A stretch of 56,372 bases of DNA from Natronohydrobacter sp. GTDB lineage: Bacteria; Pseudomonadota; Alphaproteobacteria; Rhodobacterales; Rhodobacteraceae. Below, piece after piece: positions 44,474-52,533 of the stretch. The stretch is taken from positions 1-56,372 of the forward strand of contig JAUVXF010000018.1 of assembly GCA_030603695.1 (NCBI GenBank), in the 5' to 3' direction. The notes beneath the pieces were generated by a model. It made no database searches and was not told the origin of the DNA. It saw only the letters and a program-made list of their open reading frames with translations. Each line of letters starts with the position of its first letter. Position 1 is the first letter of the stretch. The position numbers were made by a program, and so were the translations under genes.

Positions 44474-45643
44474 ATGCGCACACAAGTAGCCATCATCGGC
44501 GGCGGGCCTTCGGGGCTGTTGCTGTCACATTTACTCAACCGCGCGGGGATAGAGACTGTGGTTCTGGAACGCCAAAGCCGGGACTATGTGCTGTCGCGCA
44601 TTCGCGCGGGCGTGCTGGAAAGCGGCACAGTCGCCTTGCTGAACCGCGCGGGCGTTGGCGCGCGCATGGCGCGCGAAGGGCATCGGCATTCGGGCTGCTA
44701 CCTGACCCATGATCAGCAGATGATCCGCATGGATTTTGCCGCCGCCTGCGGGGCAGAGGTGATGGTTTACGGCCAAACCGAAGTCACGCGTGATCTGTAT
44801 GATGCCCAGGACGCGATTGGCGCGCAGCATATTCACGGGGTCGAAGCCGTGACGCTGCATGATCTGGACAGCGCCCGCCCGCATGTCACCTATACACGCA
44901 ATGGCGAAAGCCACCGACTGGAGTGTGATTTCATTGCCGGATGCGACGGGTTTCATGGTGTGAGCCGCGCAGCCATTCCCGCAAATCTGCGGCGCGAATA
45001 TGAGAAGGTTTACCCGTTTGGCTGGTTGGGTGTGCTGTCGGAAACACCACCTTTGCATGAGGAATTGATCTATGCCAATCACCCGCGCGGCTTTGCGCTG
45101 GCCTCTATGCGCAACCCGATGCTGTCGCGCTATTATATTCAGGTGCCGCTGAGTGATAGGGTTCAGGATTGGTCTGATGCGGCGTTTTGGGAAGAGTTCC
45201 GCGCGCGCATGCCCGAAGACATGGCGTCAGGGCTGATCACCGGCCCCTCGATCGAGAAATCCATCGCACCCTTGCGCAGTTTTGTCAGTGAACCAATGCG
45301 TTACGGCGCGTTGTTCCTTTGCGGCGATGCAGCGCATATCGTGCCGCCCACAGGCGCAAAGGGGCTTAATCTGGCGGCATCTGATGTGCATTATCTAAGC
45401 ACGGGATTGATTGCACATTACAGTGAAAAAGACAGTGCGGGCTTGGATGACTATTCCCAAAAAGCGCTTGCACGGGTTTGGCAGGCGATGCGGTTTTCCT
45501 GGCAAGTAACCACGATGATGCATCATTTCCCGGAGCATTCCGACTATGACCGCCAGATGCAACGGGTTGAATTGATGCAGCTTGCCATAAACCCGGCCGC
45601 GCAACGGATGTTTGCGGAGAATTACACGGGCCTTCCGTATTGA
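44474..45643 (+). CDS. pobA: 4-hydroxybenzoate 3-monooxygenase
   Basis: A 389-residue flavoprotein that hydroxylates 4-hydroxybenzoate to protocatechuate with NADPH and O2. The FAD GXGXXG motif is IIGGGPSGLLLSHLL at the N-terminus. The DG motif lies in GCDGFHGVSR, and the second FAD motif is GDAAHIVPPTGAKGLNLA near 288-305. Length matches the Pseudomonas enzyme (394). Its product enters the adjacent pcaHG route. A double hairpin and a Rhodobacterales-type intergenic sequence follow the stop. Confidence 0.94.
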   Translation: MRTQVAIIGGGPSGLLLSHLLNRAGIETVVLERQSRDYVLSRIRAGVLESGTVALLNRAGVGARMAREGHRHSGCYLTHDQQMIRMDFAAACGAEVMVYGQTEVTRDLYDAQDAIGAQHIHGVEAVTLHDLDSARPHVTYTRNGESHRLECDFIAGCDGFHGVSRAAIPANLRREYEKVYPFGWLGVLSETPPLHEELIYANHPRGFALASMRNPMLSRYYIQVPLSDRVQDWSDAAFWEEFRARMPEDMASGLITGPSIEKSIAPLRSFVSEPMRYGALFLCGDAAHIVPPTGAKGLNLAASDVHYLSTGLIAHYSEKDSAGLDDYSQKALARVWQAMRFSWQVTTMMHHFPEHSDYDRQMQRVELMQLAINPAAQRMFAENYTGLPY

Positions 45644-45658
45644 AATTCCGGCCGGGCA

Positions 45659-45696
45659 AGGGGGCGCTCGCGCCCCCTCTTGGGCCTTTGGCCCAA
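45659..45696. terminator. Tandem hairpins after pobA
   Basis: AGGGGGCG/CGCCCCCT (45659-45666 and 45671-45678, 4-base loop) is followed at once by TTGGGCC/GGCCCAA (45680-45686 and 45690-45696, 3-base loop). They lie between the convergent pobA and GNAT genes and can terminate both transcripts. Confidence 0.65.
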
Positions 45697-45699
45697 TTC

Positions 45700-45731
45700 A
45701 CCCCCTGAGGATATTTGAGCCAAGATGAAAG
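45700..45731. repeat. Rhodobacterales-type intergenic sequence
   Basis: The sequence CCCCCTGAGGATATTTGAGC followed by CAAGATGAAAGA directly after the two hairpins resembles a motif (GAGGATATTT...AAGATGAA) that I remember next to many gene ends in roseobacter-type genomes. Only one copy is seen here, so its repeat nature is from memory. Its right end touches the GNAT stop codon. Confidence 0.4.
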
Positions 45732-45732
45732 A

Positions 45733-46230
45733 TTACAGCGCCGGATGACGCCAGACCTGCAACAGGCCGAAATGGGGATGGATGAAATCCGCTTCATGGG
45801 TGCAGTCAAGGCGGCGCGCAAGCCTGGCAGAGCGGTGGTTGTCGGGCGCAATCAGGCTGGCGGGGCGCGTCCAGCCGAGGGATTGGCGGGCATGGGTGCG
45901 GACAGCAAGAACGGCCTCTTGGGCATAGCCTTTGCCCTCGTAGGCGCCCTCCCAGATTTGCCAGGCGATTTCAGGTTCTGGCCAGCCTTCGGGGAAAAAG
46001 GGGCCGGCGGCGCCTATTGCGGTATGGGTGGCACGATCCAGGATCGTGAACACGCCATAGCCGCGCATCACATGATGGCCAAGCGTGACGCAAAAACGGT
46101 TCCAGGCAAGGATCTGATCGGGCTGGCCGCCGGTGAATTCTGCACGGGGCGACATGAAATAGGCTTTGAACGCGGGATAATCCGCCGGGCATGGGGCGCG
46201 CAGGACAAGACGGTCTGTGTGCAGCTCCAT
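45733..46230 (-). CDS. GNAT family N-acetyltransferase (RimJ/RimL type)
   Basis: A 165-residue acetyltransferase. N-terminal TDRLVLRAPCPADY and the acetyl-CoA region EGKGYAQEAVLAVRTHARQSLG with the Q/RxxGxG/A-like turn are typical of Acetyltransf_3 proteins. It transfers acetyl groups to an amine or protein N-terminus; the target is unknown. It is the last gene of a minus-strand unit with the aldehyde dehydrogenase 5 bases upstream. Confidence 0.85.
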   Translation of the reverse strand: MELHTDRLVLRAPCPADYPAFKAYFMSPRAEFTGGQPDQILAWNRFCVTLGHHVMRGYGVFTILDRATHTAIGAAGPFFPEGWPEPEIAWQIWEGAYEGKGYAQEAVLAVRTHARQSLGWTRPASLIAPDNHRSARLARRLDCTHEADFIHPHFGLLQVWRHPAL

Positions 46231-46235
46231 CGCGT

Positions 46236-47699
46236 TTAGCCTGCCATATGCACGGTCTTGACCTCCAGGTAATTCTCCAATCCCTCGCGCCCGCCTTCGC
46301 GGCCCATACCGGATTGGCGATAGCCGCCAAAAGGGTGTTTGGGATCGACGATCAGGCCGTTCACTGTCAGCCCGCCGGTGCGCATCCGCCGCGCGAAGGC
46401 GAAGGCGCGCTCTGGATCGGCGGAATAGACAGCGCCATTCAGCCCATAGGGCGTGGCATTGGCCTTGCGCGCGGCGTCATCCTCGTCGCTATAGCCGATG
46501 ACAGAGACGACAGGCCCGAAGATTTCTTCTTGTGCGATTGTCATATCGGGGGTGACATCGGAGAAGATGGTGGGTTCGATATAATAGCCCTTGTCCAATC
46601 CGCGCGGCCTGTTGCCACCGCAGACAAGCCGCGCGCCCCCGGCCCGGCCCGCAGCGATATAGCCTTCCACCCTGTCGCGCTGGCGCGCCATGGCAAGCGG
46701 GCCCATTTGGGTGGCGGTATCTGCGGGATTACCCACCTTGAGTGCCTGAACCGCTGGCGCGAACATATCCAGAAATTCGCGCTTGCGGGCTTCGGGCACC
46801 AACAGCCGTGTCAGCGAGAAACACACTTGCCCTGTGATCGGCATGGAATAGACCATCAGCGAGGGCAGCGCCTTTGCGAAATCGGCGTCAGGCAGCAAGA
46901 CGGCGGCGGATTTCCCCCCCAGTTCCAGAGAGACCCGCGCCAGCCTGTCGGCGCAAACGCGCATGATATGCTTGCCCACAGGGGTAGAGCCGGTAAAGGC
47001 CACTTTTTCCACATCCCGGTGGCGCACAAGGTAATCGCCCCCGTCGCGCCCGGCGGGAACAAGGTTGAACACCCCGCGCGGCAGGCCCGCGGCCTCTATG
47101 CACTCGGCCAGGATATAGGCCTCTAGCGGGGTTTCGGGCGAGGGCTTGGCAACCATCGTGCAGCCCGCCGCCAGCCCTGCCGCAATCTTGTAGCTGAGCA
47201 GAACCATCGGCGCATTCCAGGGCGCAATGGCCGCACAAACGCCCACAGGCTCGCGCAGCACCCGCACCTCTCCGCCATCATCGCGGTGGCGGATATCAGT
47301 GAAGGGGTAGCCTTCTATCAGATCGGCGTAATGGGAAAAGAGCGTGGCATTTTGCGGCACAAGCTTGCGCGTCAGGCTGATGGGCGCGCCAACCTGTGTT
47401 GTCCAGGCCCAGGCGATTTCCTCCAGCCTCTCTGAGATGAGTGTCGCAACACGGCGCAGGCAGGCGGCGCGCTCGCGCGCGGACATGCGCGGCCATGGCC
47501 CTTCGTCAAAGGCCATGCGCGCGGCAGAAACCGCGCGATCGATATCAATATGCGTGGCTTCGGGATAGCTGATAAGCTTTTCTTCTGTCACGGGCGAGAT
47601 GACATCTATCCGCTTGTCTGATGCGGGTTTGACCCATTCGCCATTGATGAAAAACCGCTCTGGGGCCTTGAGGATCGCACTTTGCTGCATTGTAACCAT
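46236..47699 (-). CDS. Aldehyde dehydrogenase family protein
   Basis: A 487-residue NAD(P)+-dependent dehydrogenase. The NAD-binding helix region VAFTGSTPVGKHIMRVCA is followed by the general base Glu in SLELGGKSAAVLL and the catalytic Cys in TGQVCFSLTRLLVP. EEIFGPVVSVIGY completes the pattern. It belongs to the group that oxidises aliphatic or aromatic aldehydes. The start at 47699 (MVTMQQSA) or at 47690 is possible. It sits 25 bases after the MetF-like gene, suggesting joint expression. Confidence 0.9.
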   Translation of the reverse strand: MVTMQQSAILKAPERFFINGEWVKPASDKRIDVISPVTEEKLISYPEATHIDIDRAVSAARMAFDEGPWPRMSARERAACLRRVATLISERLEEIAWAWTTQVGAPISLTRKLVPQNATLFSHYADLIEGYPFTDIRHRDDGGEVRVLREPVGVCAAIAPWNAPMVLLSYKIAAGLAAGCTMVAKPSPETPLEAYILAECIEAAGLPRGVFNLVPAGRDGGDYLVRHRDVEKVAFTGSTPVGKHIMRVCADRLARVSLELGGKSAAVLLPDADFAKALPSLMVYSMPITGQVCFSLTRLLVPEARKREFLDMFAPAVQALKVGNPADTATQMGPLAMARQRDRVEGYIAAGRAGGARLVCGGNRPRGLDKGYYIEPTIFSDVTPDMTIAQEEIFGPVVSVIGYSDEDDAARKANATPYGLNGAVYSADPERAFAFARRMRTGGLTVNGLIVDPKHPFGGYRQSGMGREGGREGLENYLEVKTVHMAG

Positions 47700-47724
47700 A
47701 TCGCCCCCTAAGAAGTGCTGACTA

Positions 47725-48612
47725 TCAACCTACGACGCGGCGCAGATGGCCTGCGCCCTGCCTGCTGGCCCATTCGGCGCAGGTTTGAATACCGCCCAGC
47801 GGAAAAAGATGAAGCTGCGCAGGCGTGGCCTCTGGCCGGATCTGTGCCTCTTGGGCCAGCGCCGCGATCAGGTCATCAGGCTCGAAGGGAAGCAGCAATT
47901 TGCTCAGATCACGGGCGCGCTTTTTCAGCACTGTCAGCGATGGCCCAACACCGCAGGCAATGGCGAATTTCAGCAGCGTTTGCAGCTTTGCTGGCCCCGC
48001 AAGGCCCAGATGCACCGGCAAGCCGATATCCTCTTGGCGCAAACGGGCAATCCAGTCTGTGGCCGTTTTAGCATCGAACAGAAACTGCGTGACAATCGCC
48101 ATCTCGACCCCAGTCTCGGCCGCGTGCCGCGCCTTCCAGCGCAGCGCGTCATCCAACGGGGTGTGGCTGCCATCAGCGGCAATATCACGGTTGCCCTCCG
48201 GGTGGCCAGCCACATGCAGGCGGGCGAACCCGGCCTTGTGAAAGGCGCCGGTTTGCAACATGTCGATCGAAGAGGTGAATTGCCCGACAGGCCGCGCATT
48301 GCCCCCCGCCAGCACAAGCGCCTGATCCACCCCGGCCTCGCCCTGATAGCGCGCGATCCAATCTTGCAGCGTGGCCAGATCGGGGATGGAGCGTGCCGGG
48401 AAATGGGGCATCACCTCAAAGCCATCCTGCGCCAAGCGCTTTGCAGTTGCCACCATCTCTTCAATCGGCGTGCCATCGATATGGGCGATGTAAACGCGCG
48501 TCCCCGCAGGCAGCAGGGCTTTGAAATCGGCAATCTTGGCGGCCGTGCGCGGCATTACCTCTATCGAATAGCCCTGCAACATCTGGGCTGCGGAAATGCT
48601 GGGATATGTCAT
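47725..48612 (-). CDS. Methylenetetrahydrofolate reductase-like protein
   Basis: A 295-residue TIM-barrel protein of the MetF family. SIEVMPRTAAKIADFKALLP at the start stands for the usual FEFFPP motif, and VDQALVLAGGN and GFARLHVAGHPEGNRD for the FAD-site strands. EMAIVTQFLFDAKTATDWIARL is the classic MTHFR QxxFD segment. Divergence in the first motif suggests a paralogue of the housekeeping MetF, working in a specific methyl or one-carbon route. It is first in the operon with the aldehyde dehydrogenase and GNAT genes. Confidence 0.82.
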   Translation of the reverse strand: MTYPSISAAQMLQGYSIEVMPRTAAKIADFKALLPAGTRVYIAHIDGTPIEEMVATAKRLAQDGFEVMPHFPARSIPDLATLQDWIARYQGEAGVDQALVLAGGNARPVGQFTSSIDMLQTGAFHKAGFARLHVAGHPEGNRDIAADGSHTPLDDALRWKARHAAETGVEMAIVTQFLFDAKTATDWIARLRQEDIGLPVHLGLAGPAKLQTLLKFAIACGVGPSLTVLKKRARDLSKLLLPFEPDDLIAALAQEAQIRPEATPAQLHLFPLGGIQTCAEWASRQGAGHLRRVVG

Positions 48613-48634
48613 GTGGCCTCCTCCATCTTACCTT

Positions 48635-48707
48635 ATGTATACGCTATTTTGCGATTAAGGCAAATAATCATCCGATTTTGGCCATAACATTCCCACTATG
48701 TATACAT
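48635..48707. promoter_or_regulatory. Paired GTATAC sites upstream of the metF-like operon
   Basis: ATGTATAC occurs at 48635-48642 and, as the full palindrome ATGTATACAT, at 48698-48707. Their GTATAC centres are 63 bp apart, six helical turns, in the 104-base gap between metF-like and flotillin genes. GTATAC-centred palindromes are typical of GntR/FadR-type regulators such as VanR. No regulator gene is adjacent in the window. Confidence 0.5.
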
Positions 48708-48716
48708 TTAACCCGA

Positions 48717-50258
48717 TCAATCCTCACGCTCGCGCCGGCGGCGGGTATCATCCAGACGCATGTCATCGCGCGCGCGTTCCAGAAGGCGGTTCAGGCCGGG
48801 GGCGTGGACGGTCTGTTCCAGAACCGATTCCAGCGCCTGCAACACCGCCCCGCGAGAGCCTTCTACCGTGCCAACTTGCGTGACATTGATATTGCCGATC
48901 TTCTCGGCAGGTTTGACCATTTCTGCCACGATCTTTGGCATGGCTTCCAGCCGGGCAAGCTCTGCCTCATGGGCAAGGGTTTCGGGGCTGCGGGCGTTTT
49001 CTGCTGCGATCCGCGCGCGCAGCGCTTCAATCTGGGCCTGCTCGCGCTTCAGATTGGCTGCCACCTCTATTTCGGTGGTCTGTGCCTGTGCCTCGGCGGT
49101 GTTGCGTGCGGCATTTGCCCCAATCTCTGCGCGGCGGGCGCTGGCCTCTGCCTCTGCCTCGGCGGCGATGCGCGACAGGATGCGGCGACGCTCTGCCTCT
49201 GCCTCGGCGCGCGCGGTTTCAACGGCTTCTTGCGCGCGAACGGCCTCGGCGCGGGCCAGATCAGCCTCGGCCATGGCGCGGCTTTCATCCTGGCTTTTGG
49301 CGGCAATCATTACCGCGCGTTCCTGTTCTGCCAGTTCCAGCGCACGGGCACGGGCGATTTCCGCCTCGCGGATAGCTTGCTCGCGGGCAATATCGGCAGT
49401 CTGGATTTTTTGCTCCATCTCTATACGCGCCTCTGCCGCCGCGCGCTCCGCCTCGGCTTTGCCGCGGGCCACTTCGGCCAACTGCGCCGAGATCAAAGCT
49501 TCCACCTGTTGCGCCTGCGCTATTTCGGCGCGGCGCTCTTCCAGATCAATATCCAGACGCTGGCGCGCGGCCTCCATTGCGGCGCGGCGCACGCTGACTT
49601 GGGTTTCGCTTTCAATCTCGGCGCGTTCCCGTTTGGATTGGGCAATCACCTGCGACAGTTTGCGCAACCCTTCGGCATTGAAGGCGTTGTTTTCATCCAG
49701 CGCCGAAAACGGGGTCTGATCCAGCGCGGTCAGGGCCACTGCATCCAGTTGCAACCCATAGCCCGATACTTGCGGGCCAACAGCCTCGCGGATGCGGGCC
49801 ATGAATTCGGCGCGCCCCTCGTGCAATTCATCCATGCTGCGCGTGGCCGCGACAGAGCGCAGAGCGTCAATGAAAATCCCCTCCAGCAAATCGCGCAGTT
49901 CTTCGGCCTGAAAGCTGCGCCGCCCCAGTGCTTGCGCCGCGCGCGCAACGGGGCCTTCTTGCGGCGGAACAGACAGGTAGAATTCCGCGCCAACATCTAT
50001 GCGCAGCTTGTCACGGGTAATCAGGGCCTTGTCGGCGCGGCGCTCTACATCCAGACGGATGGTTTGCATATTCACCCGCGCCACATCATGAAACCACGGC
50101 AGCGCCAGCAAGCCCCCCTCGATCGCGACACGCCGCCCGCCAATGCCTGTGCGCACCAGCGAAACGGCATTGCTGCCACGCTCGTAAAAGGCCGCCGCAA
50201 GGGCGATCACCACGGCTATCAGCACAATCAGCGCGATGATCCAGAAAATCGATGTCAT
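48717..50258 (-). CDS. Flotillin/SPFH family protein
   Basis: A 513-residue membrane-associated protein. One N-terminal hydrophobic segment at 5-27 (FWIIALIVLIAVVIALAAAF) anchors it. The SPFH/band-7 domain follows at about 40-230 (RVNMQTIRLDVERRADKALI). From about 230 to 440 lies a long Ala/Glu-rich coiled-coil region (AEAERAAAEARIEMEQKIQ). Such flotillins form membrane microdomain scaffolds. The next upstream gene (SDR) ends 33 bases away, so it may be read with the liv operon. A partner NfeD protein is not seen. Confidence 0.9.
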   Translation of the reverse strand: MTSIFWIIALIVLIAVVIALAAAFYERGSNAVSLVRTGIGGRRVAIEGGLLALPWFHDVARVNMQTIRLDVERRADKALITRDKLRIDVGAEFYLSVPPQEGPVARAAQALGRRSFQAEELRDLLEGIFIDALRSVAATRSMDELHEGRAEFMARIREAVGPQVSGYGLQLDAVALTALDQTPFSALDENNAFNAEGLRKLSQVIAQSKRERAEIESETQVSVRRAAMEAARQRLDIDLEERRAEIAQAQQVEALISAQLAEVARGKAEAERAAAEARIEMEQKIQTADIAREQAIREAEIARARALELAEQERAVMIAAKSQDESRAMAEADLARAEAVRAQEAVETARAEAEAERRRILSRIAAEAEAEASARRAEIGANAARNTAEAQAQTTEIEVAANLKREQAQIEALRARIAAENARSPETLAHEAELARLEAMPKIVAEMVKPAEKIGNINVTQVGTVEGSRGAVLQALESVLEQTVHAPGLNRLLERARDDMRLDDTRRRRERED

Positions 50259-50291
50259 CCTCTTTGTCCTTTTCGGCCAAGTTCGAGAGTA

Positions 50292-51056
50292 TTACAGCCC
50301 ATCATGGCGGCACCTCATCTGCGCCGACAGGCCACCATCCGAGGCCAGATTGGCCCCTGTCATCCCCGATGACAGATCGGACAGCAAAAACAGCGCCGCT
50401 TGCGCGGCATCCACAATCCCGCGCGCGCCATCATGGCCACGCGCGGCAGAAATTTCAGGGGGCAGATAGCCGTCCATACTGGCCGGGATCAGCGCATTGA
50501 TGCGGATATCGCGCGCGGCCCATCGCCAGCGCTGCGCCATTGCAAAACCCAGCATCGCCCAGCCCGCCACGCGCGGCGCGCGCGCGGGTTCGGCATCCAG
50601 CCCCCAGCGGGTAACAAAGCCCGCAATCCCGGAGGGGCGCAGCGCCATGGCCGCGCGGGTTTCTGGCAGGCACTCGGCCCAATGGTGCGTAACCGGCGCG
50701 CCGCGCACCACGATACTGGCGCGCGGCGCCAGCTTTGCCCCAAGCGCCAGCGCCAGATCACGCGGCGCAATCAGCCCCTGCGCCAGAATATCGGCCGGGC
50801 GTGTATCTGGCAGCGCCGGAAACAGAACCAGCCCGTCCAGACCATCGGGCAGGCTATGGGCCAGCGCCTCTGGCGTTGCCGGATCAGACAGATCAGCGCG
50901 GTAAAAGGCTGAAAGCCCCTCGAAATTGCGCACACCGTCAATGCCATGCACTTCGGCCCCCGCCGCCTGCGCCGCGCGCACCACGGCCAAGCCCAGCCCA
51001 GAGGCAGAGCCAAGCACCGCGATACGTTTGCCAGCCAGAATTGCGGGAATAGCCAT
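50292..51056 (-). CDS. SDR family protein lacking the Ser-Tyr-Lys triad
   Basis: 254 residues. The N-terminal Rossmann motif VLGSASGLGLAVVRAAQA is intact in form. The middle and C-terminal layout (HHWAECLPETRAAM..., RWRWAARDIRINALIPASM) matches the 3-alpha-HSD/coniferyl-alcohol dehydrogenase group. The protein has only two Tyr and two Lys, and none forms YxxxK. The expected catalytic region reads RVAGWAMLGFAMAQRW, with Pro/Gly at the Tyr and Lys places by my alignment, and the Ser is Ala. It is probably not a normal oxidoreductase. It follows the aldehyde dehydrogenase gene by 3 bases. Confidence 0.8.
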   Translation of the reverse strand: MAIPAILAGKRIAVLGSASGLGLAVVRAAQAAGAEVHGIDGVRNFEGLSAFYRADLSDPATPEALAHSLPDGLDGLVLFPALPDTRPADILAQGLIAPRDLALALGAKLAPRASIVVRGAPVTHHWAECLPETRAAMALRPSGIAGFVTRWGLDAEPARAPRVAGWAMLGFAMAQRWRWAARDIRINALIPASMDGYLPPEISAARGHDGARGIVDAAQAALFLLSDLSSGMTGANLASDGGLSAQMRCRHDGL

Positions 51057-51059
51057 GGC

Positions 51060-52532
51060 CTAGAATACCGGCGGATAGGGCCGACCACCCCGATCAAGGG
51101 TAATCCAGCGGGTTTCGGTAAATGTCTCTATTGACCAGCGCCCCCCATGCCGCCCCAGACCAGAGGCTTTGGAACCGCCAAAGGGCACATGCGGTTCATC
51201 ATTCACCGAACTGCAATTGACATGGCACATGCCCGTTTCCAGCCGCCGCGCGATATCCAATGCGCGCGCTTCATCGCGGGTGAACACCCCGGCGGAAAGC
51301 CCGTATTCGGTGTCATTATTGATCGCTATCGCTTCGTCATCGGTGCGAAACGGGATGACAGGCACAACAGGGCCAAAGGTTTCATCCTGATACACCAGCA
51401 TATCGGGCGTAACGCCTGCCAATATGGTGGGTTCCACAAAGCGGCCCTGAATGCCGCCCCCCACCACCACTTTGGCACCTTTCGCAATCGCATCTTCCAG
51501 TTGCGCGCGCACACGCGCCACCTGGCGATCATTGATCAGGGGGCCAATGACATTGGCCTTGTCAGCCGTATCCCCCACTTTCAGCCGCGCGGCGCGGGCT
51601 GCGAATTTTTCCAGAAATTCGGGGTAAATGCTTTCCTGCACAAGCACCTTTTCCACGCTCATGCAGATCTGGCCCTGATGCATGAAACTGCCGAAATTCG
51701 CGGCCTGAGTGGCGCGCTCCATATCGGCATCTTCCAGCACGATAAGGCTGTCTTTGCCGCCCAATTCGACACAGCATTTCTTCAGATGCGCGCCTGCCTT
51801 GGCGGCAATCGCGCGGCCAACAGGGGTAGAGCCGGTAAAGGAAACGCCCTTTACCAGCGGGTTTTCAATCATCTCATCGCCCATCTCCGCCACCCGCTCG
51901 CGCGAGCAGGTGATGACATTGAACACCCCTGCCGGGATACCTGCCTCTTCCAGCACTTCGGCAAAGAAGATGCCGCCCAGATAGGGTGTATCCTCCGAAG
52001 GTTTGAGAACGATTGTATTGCCTGCCGCCAGCGCGAAGGCAAAGCCGCGCGCCGTCAGGATGCCGGGGAAATTCCATGGGCTGATGACAGAGATAACCCC
52101 CATCGGAAAGCGGATTGCGGTAGACAGTTTGCCGTAATCGCTGGGCAAAATCTCTCCCGATGCAGCGTAACAGATCGCCGCGGCAGAGCGGAAAACTTCG
52201 GGCACATAATGCGCCTCGAACGCGCCCTTGCCATACCAGCCGCCCCCCTCTGCCTGCACAGCCGCGATAAAATCGGGGGCGCGGCGTTCAAACACATCCG
52301 CAATCCGATGCATCAATTTCGCACGCTCGGTATATTTCAGCGCGGCCCAAGCGGGAAAGGCGCGATGCGCGGCCTCTATCGCGGCCGCGGCTTCTGTGCG
52401 GCCACCGTCCGGCGCTTCGGCCCAAAGGCTGCCATCATTCGGGTTGAGATCGGCAAAACTGCGCGCGCCCTGCCGCCACTGACCATCGATATACATGCCG
52501 CGCAGCGCGCGGGCGGGCTTTGTGTCTAGCAT
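51060..52532 (-). CDS. Aldehyde dehydrogenase, benzaldehyde/vanillin dehydrogenase-like
   Basis: 490 residues from MLDTKPARALRGMYIDGQW. The NAD site GVSFTGSTPVGRAIAAKAG, the Glu base in CCVELGGKDSLIVLED and the catalytic Cys in HQGQICMSVEKV are intact. ASGEILPSDYGKLSTAIRFP resembles the aromatic aldehyde dehydrogenases. It directly follows the livF-like gene with a single base between stop and start. It probably oxidises an aldehyde formed from the compound imported by the Liv system; the substrate is uncertain. Confidence 0.88.
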   Translation of the reverse strand: MLDTKPARALRGMYIDGQWRQGARSFADLNPNDGSLWAEAPDGGRTEAAAAIEAAHRAFPAWAALKYTERAKLMHRIADVFERRAPDFIAAVQAEGGGWYGKGAFEAHYVPEVFRSAAAICYAASGEILPSDYGKLSTAIRFPMGVISVISPWNFPGILTARGFAFALAAGNTIVLKPSEDTPYLGGIFFAEVLEEAGIPAGVFNVITCSRERVAEMGDEMIENPLVKGVSFTGSTPVGRAIAAKAGAHLKKCCVELGGKDSLIVLEDADMERATQAANFGSFMHQGQICMSVEKVLVQESIYPEFLEKFAARAARLKVGDTADKANVIGPLINDRQVARVRAQLEDAIAKGAKVVVGGGIQGRFVEPTILAGVTPDMLVYQDETFGPVVPVIPFRTDDEAIAINNDTEYGLSAGVFTRDEARALDIARRLETGMCHVNCSSVNDEPHVPFGGSKASGLGRHGGRWSIETFTETRWITLDRGGRPYPPVF

Positions 52533-52533
52533 C

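Noticed and set aside
48606-50372. 588-codon plus-strand frame opposite the flotillin gene
   Set aside because: Repetitive Leu/Gly/Cys-rich translation mirrors the Ala/Glu-rich coiled coil on the other strand; no RBS or domain.
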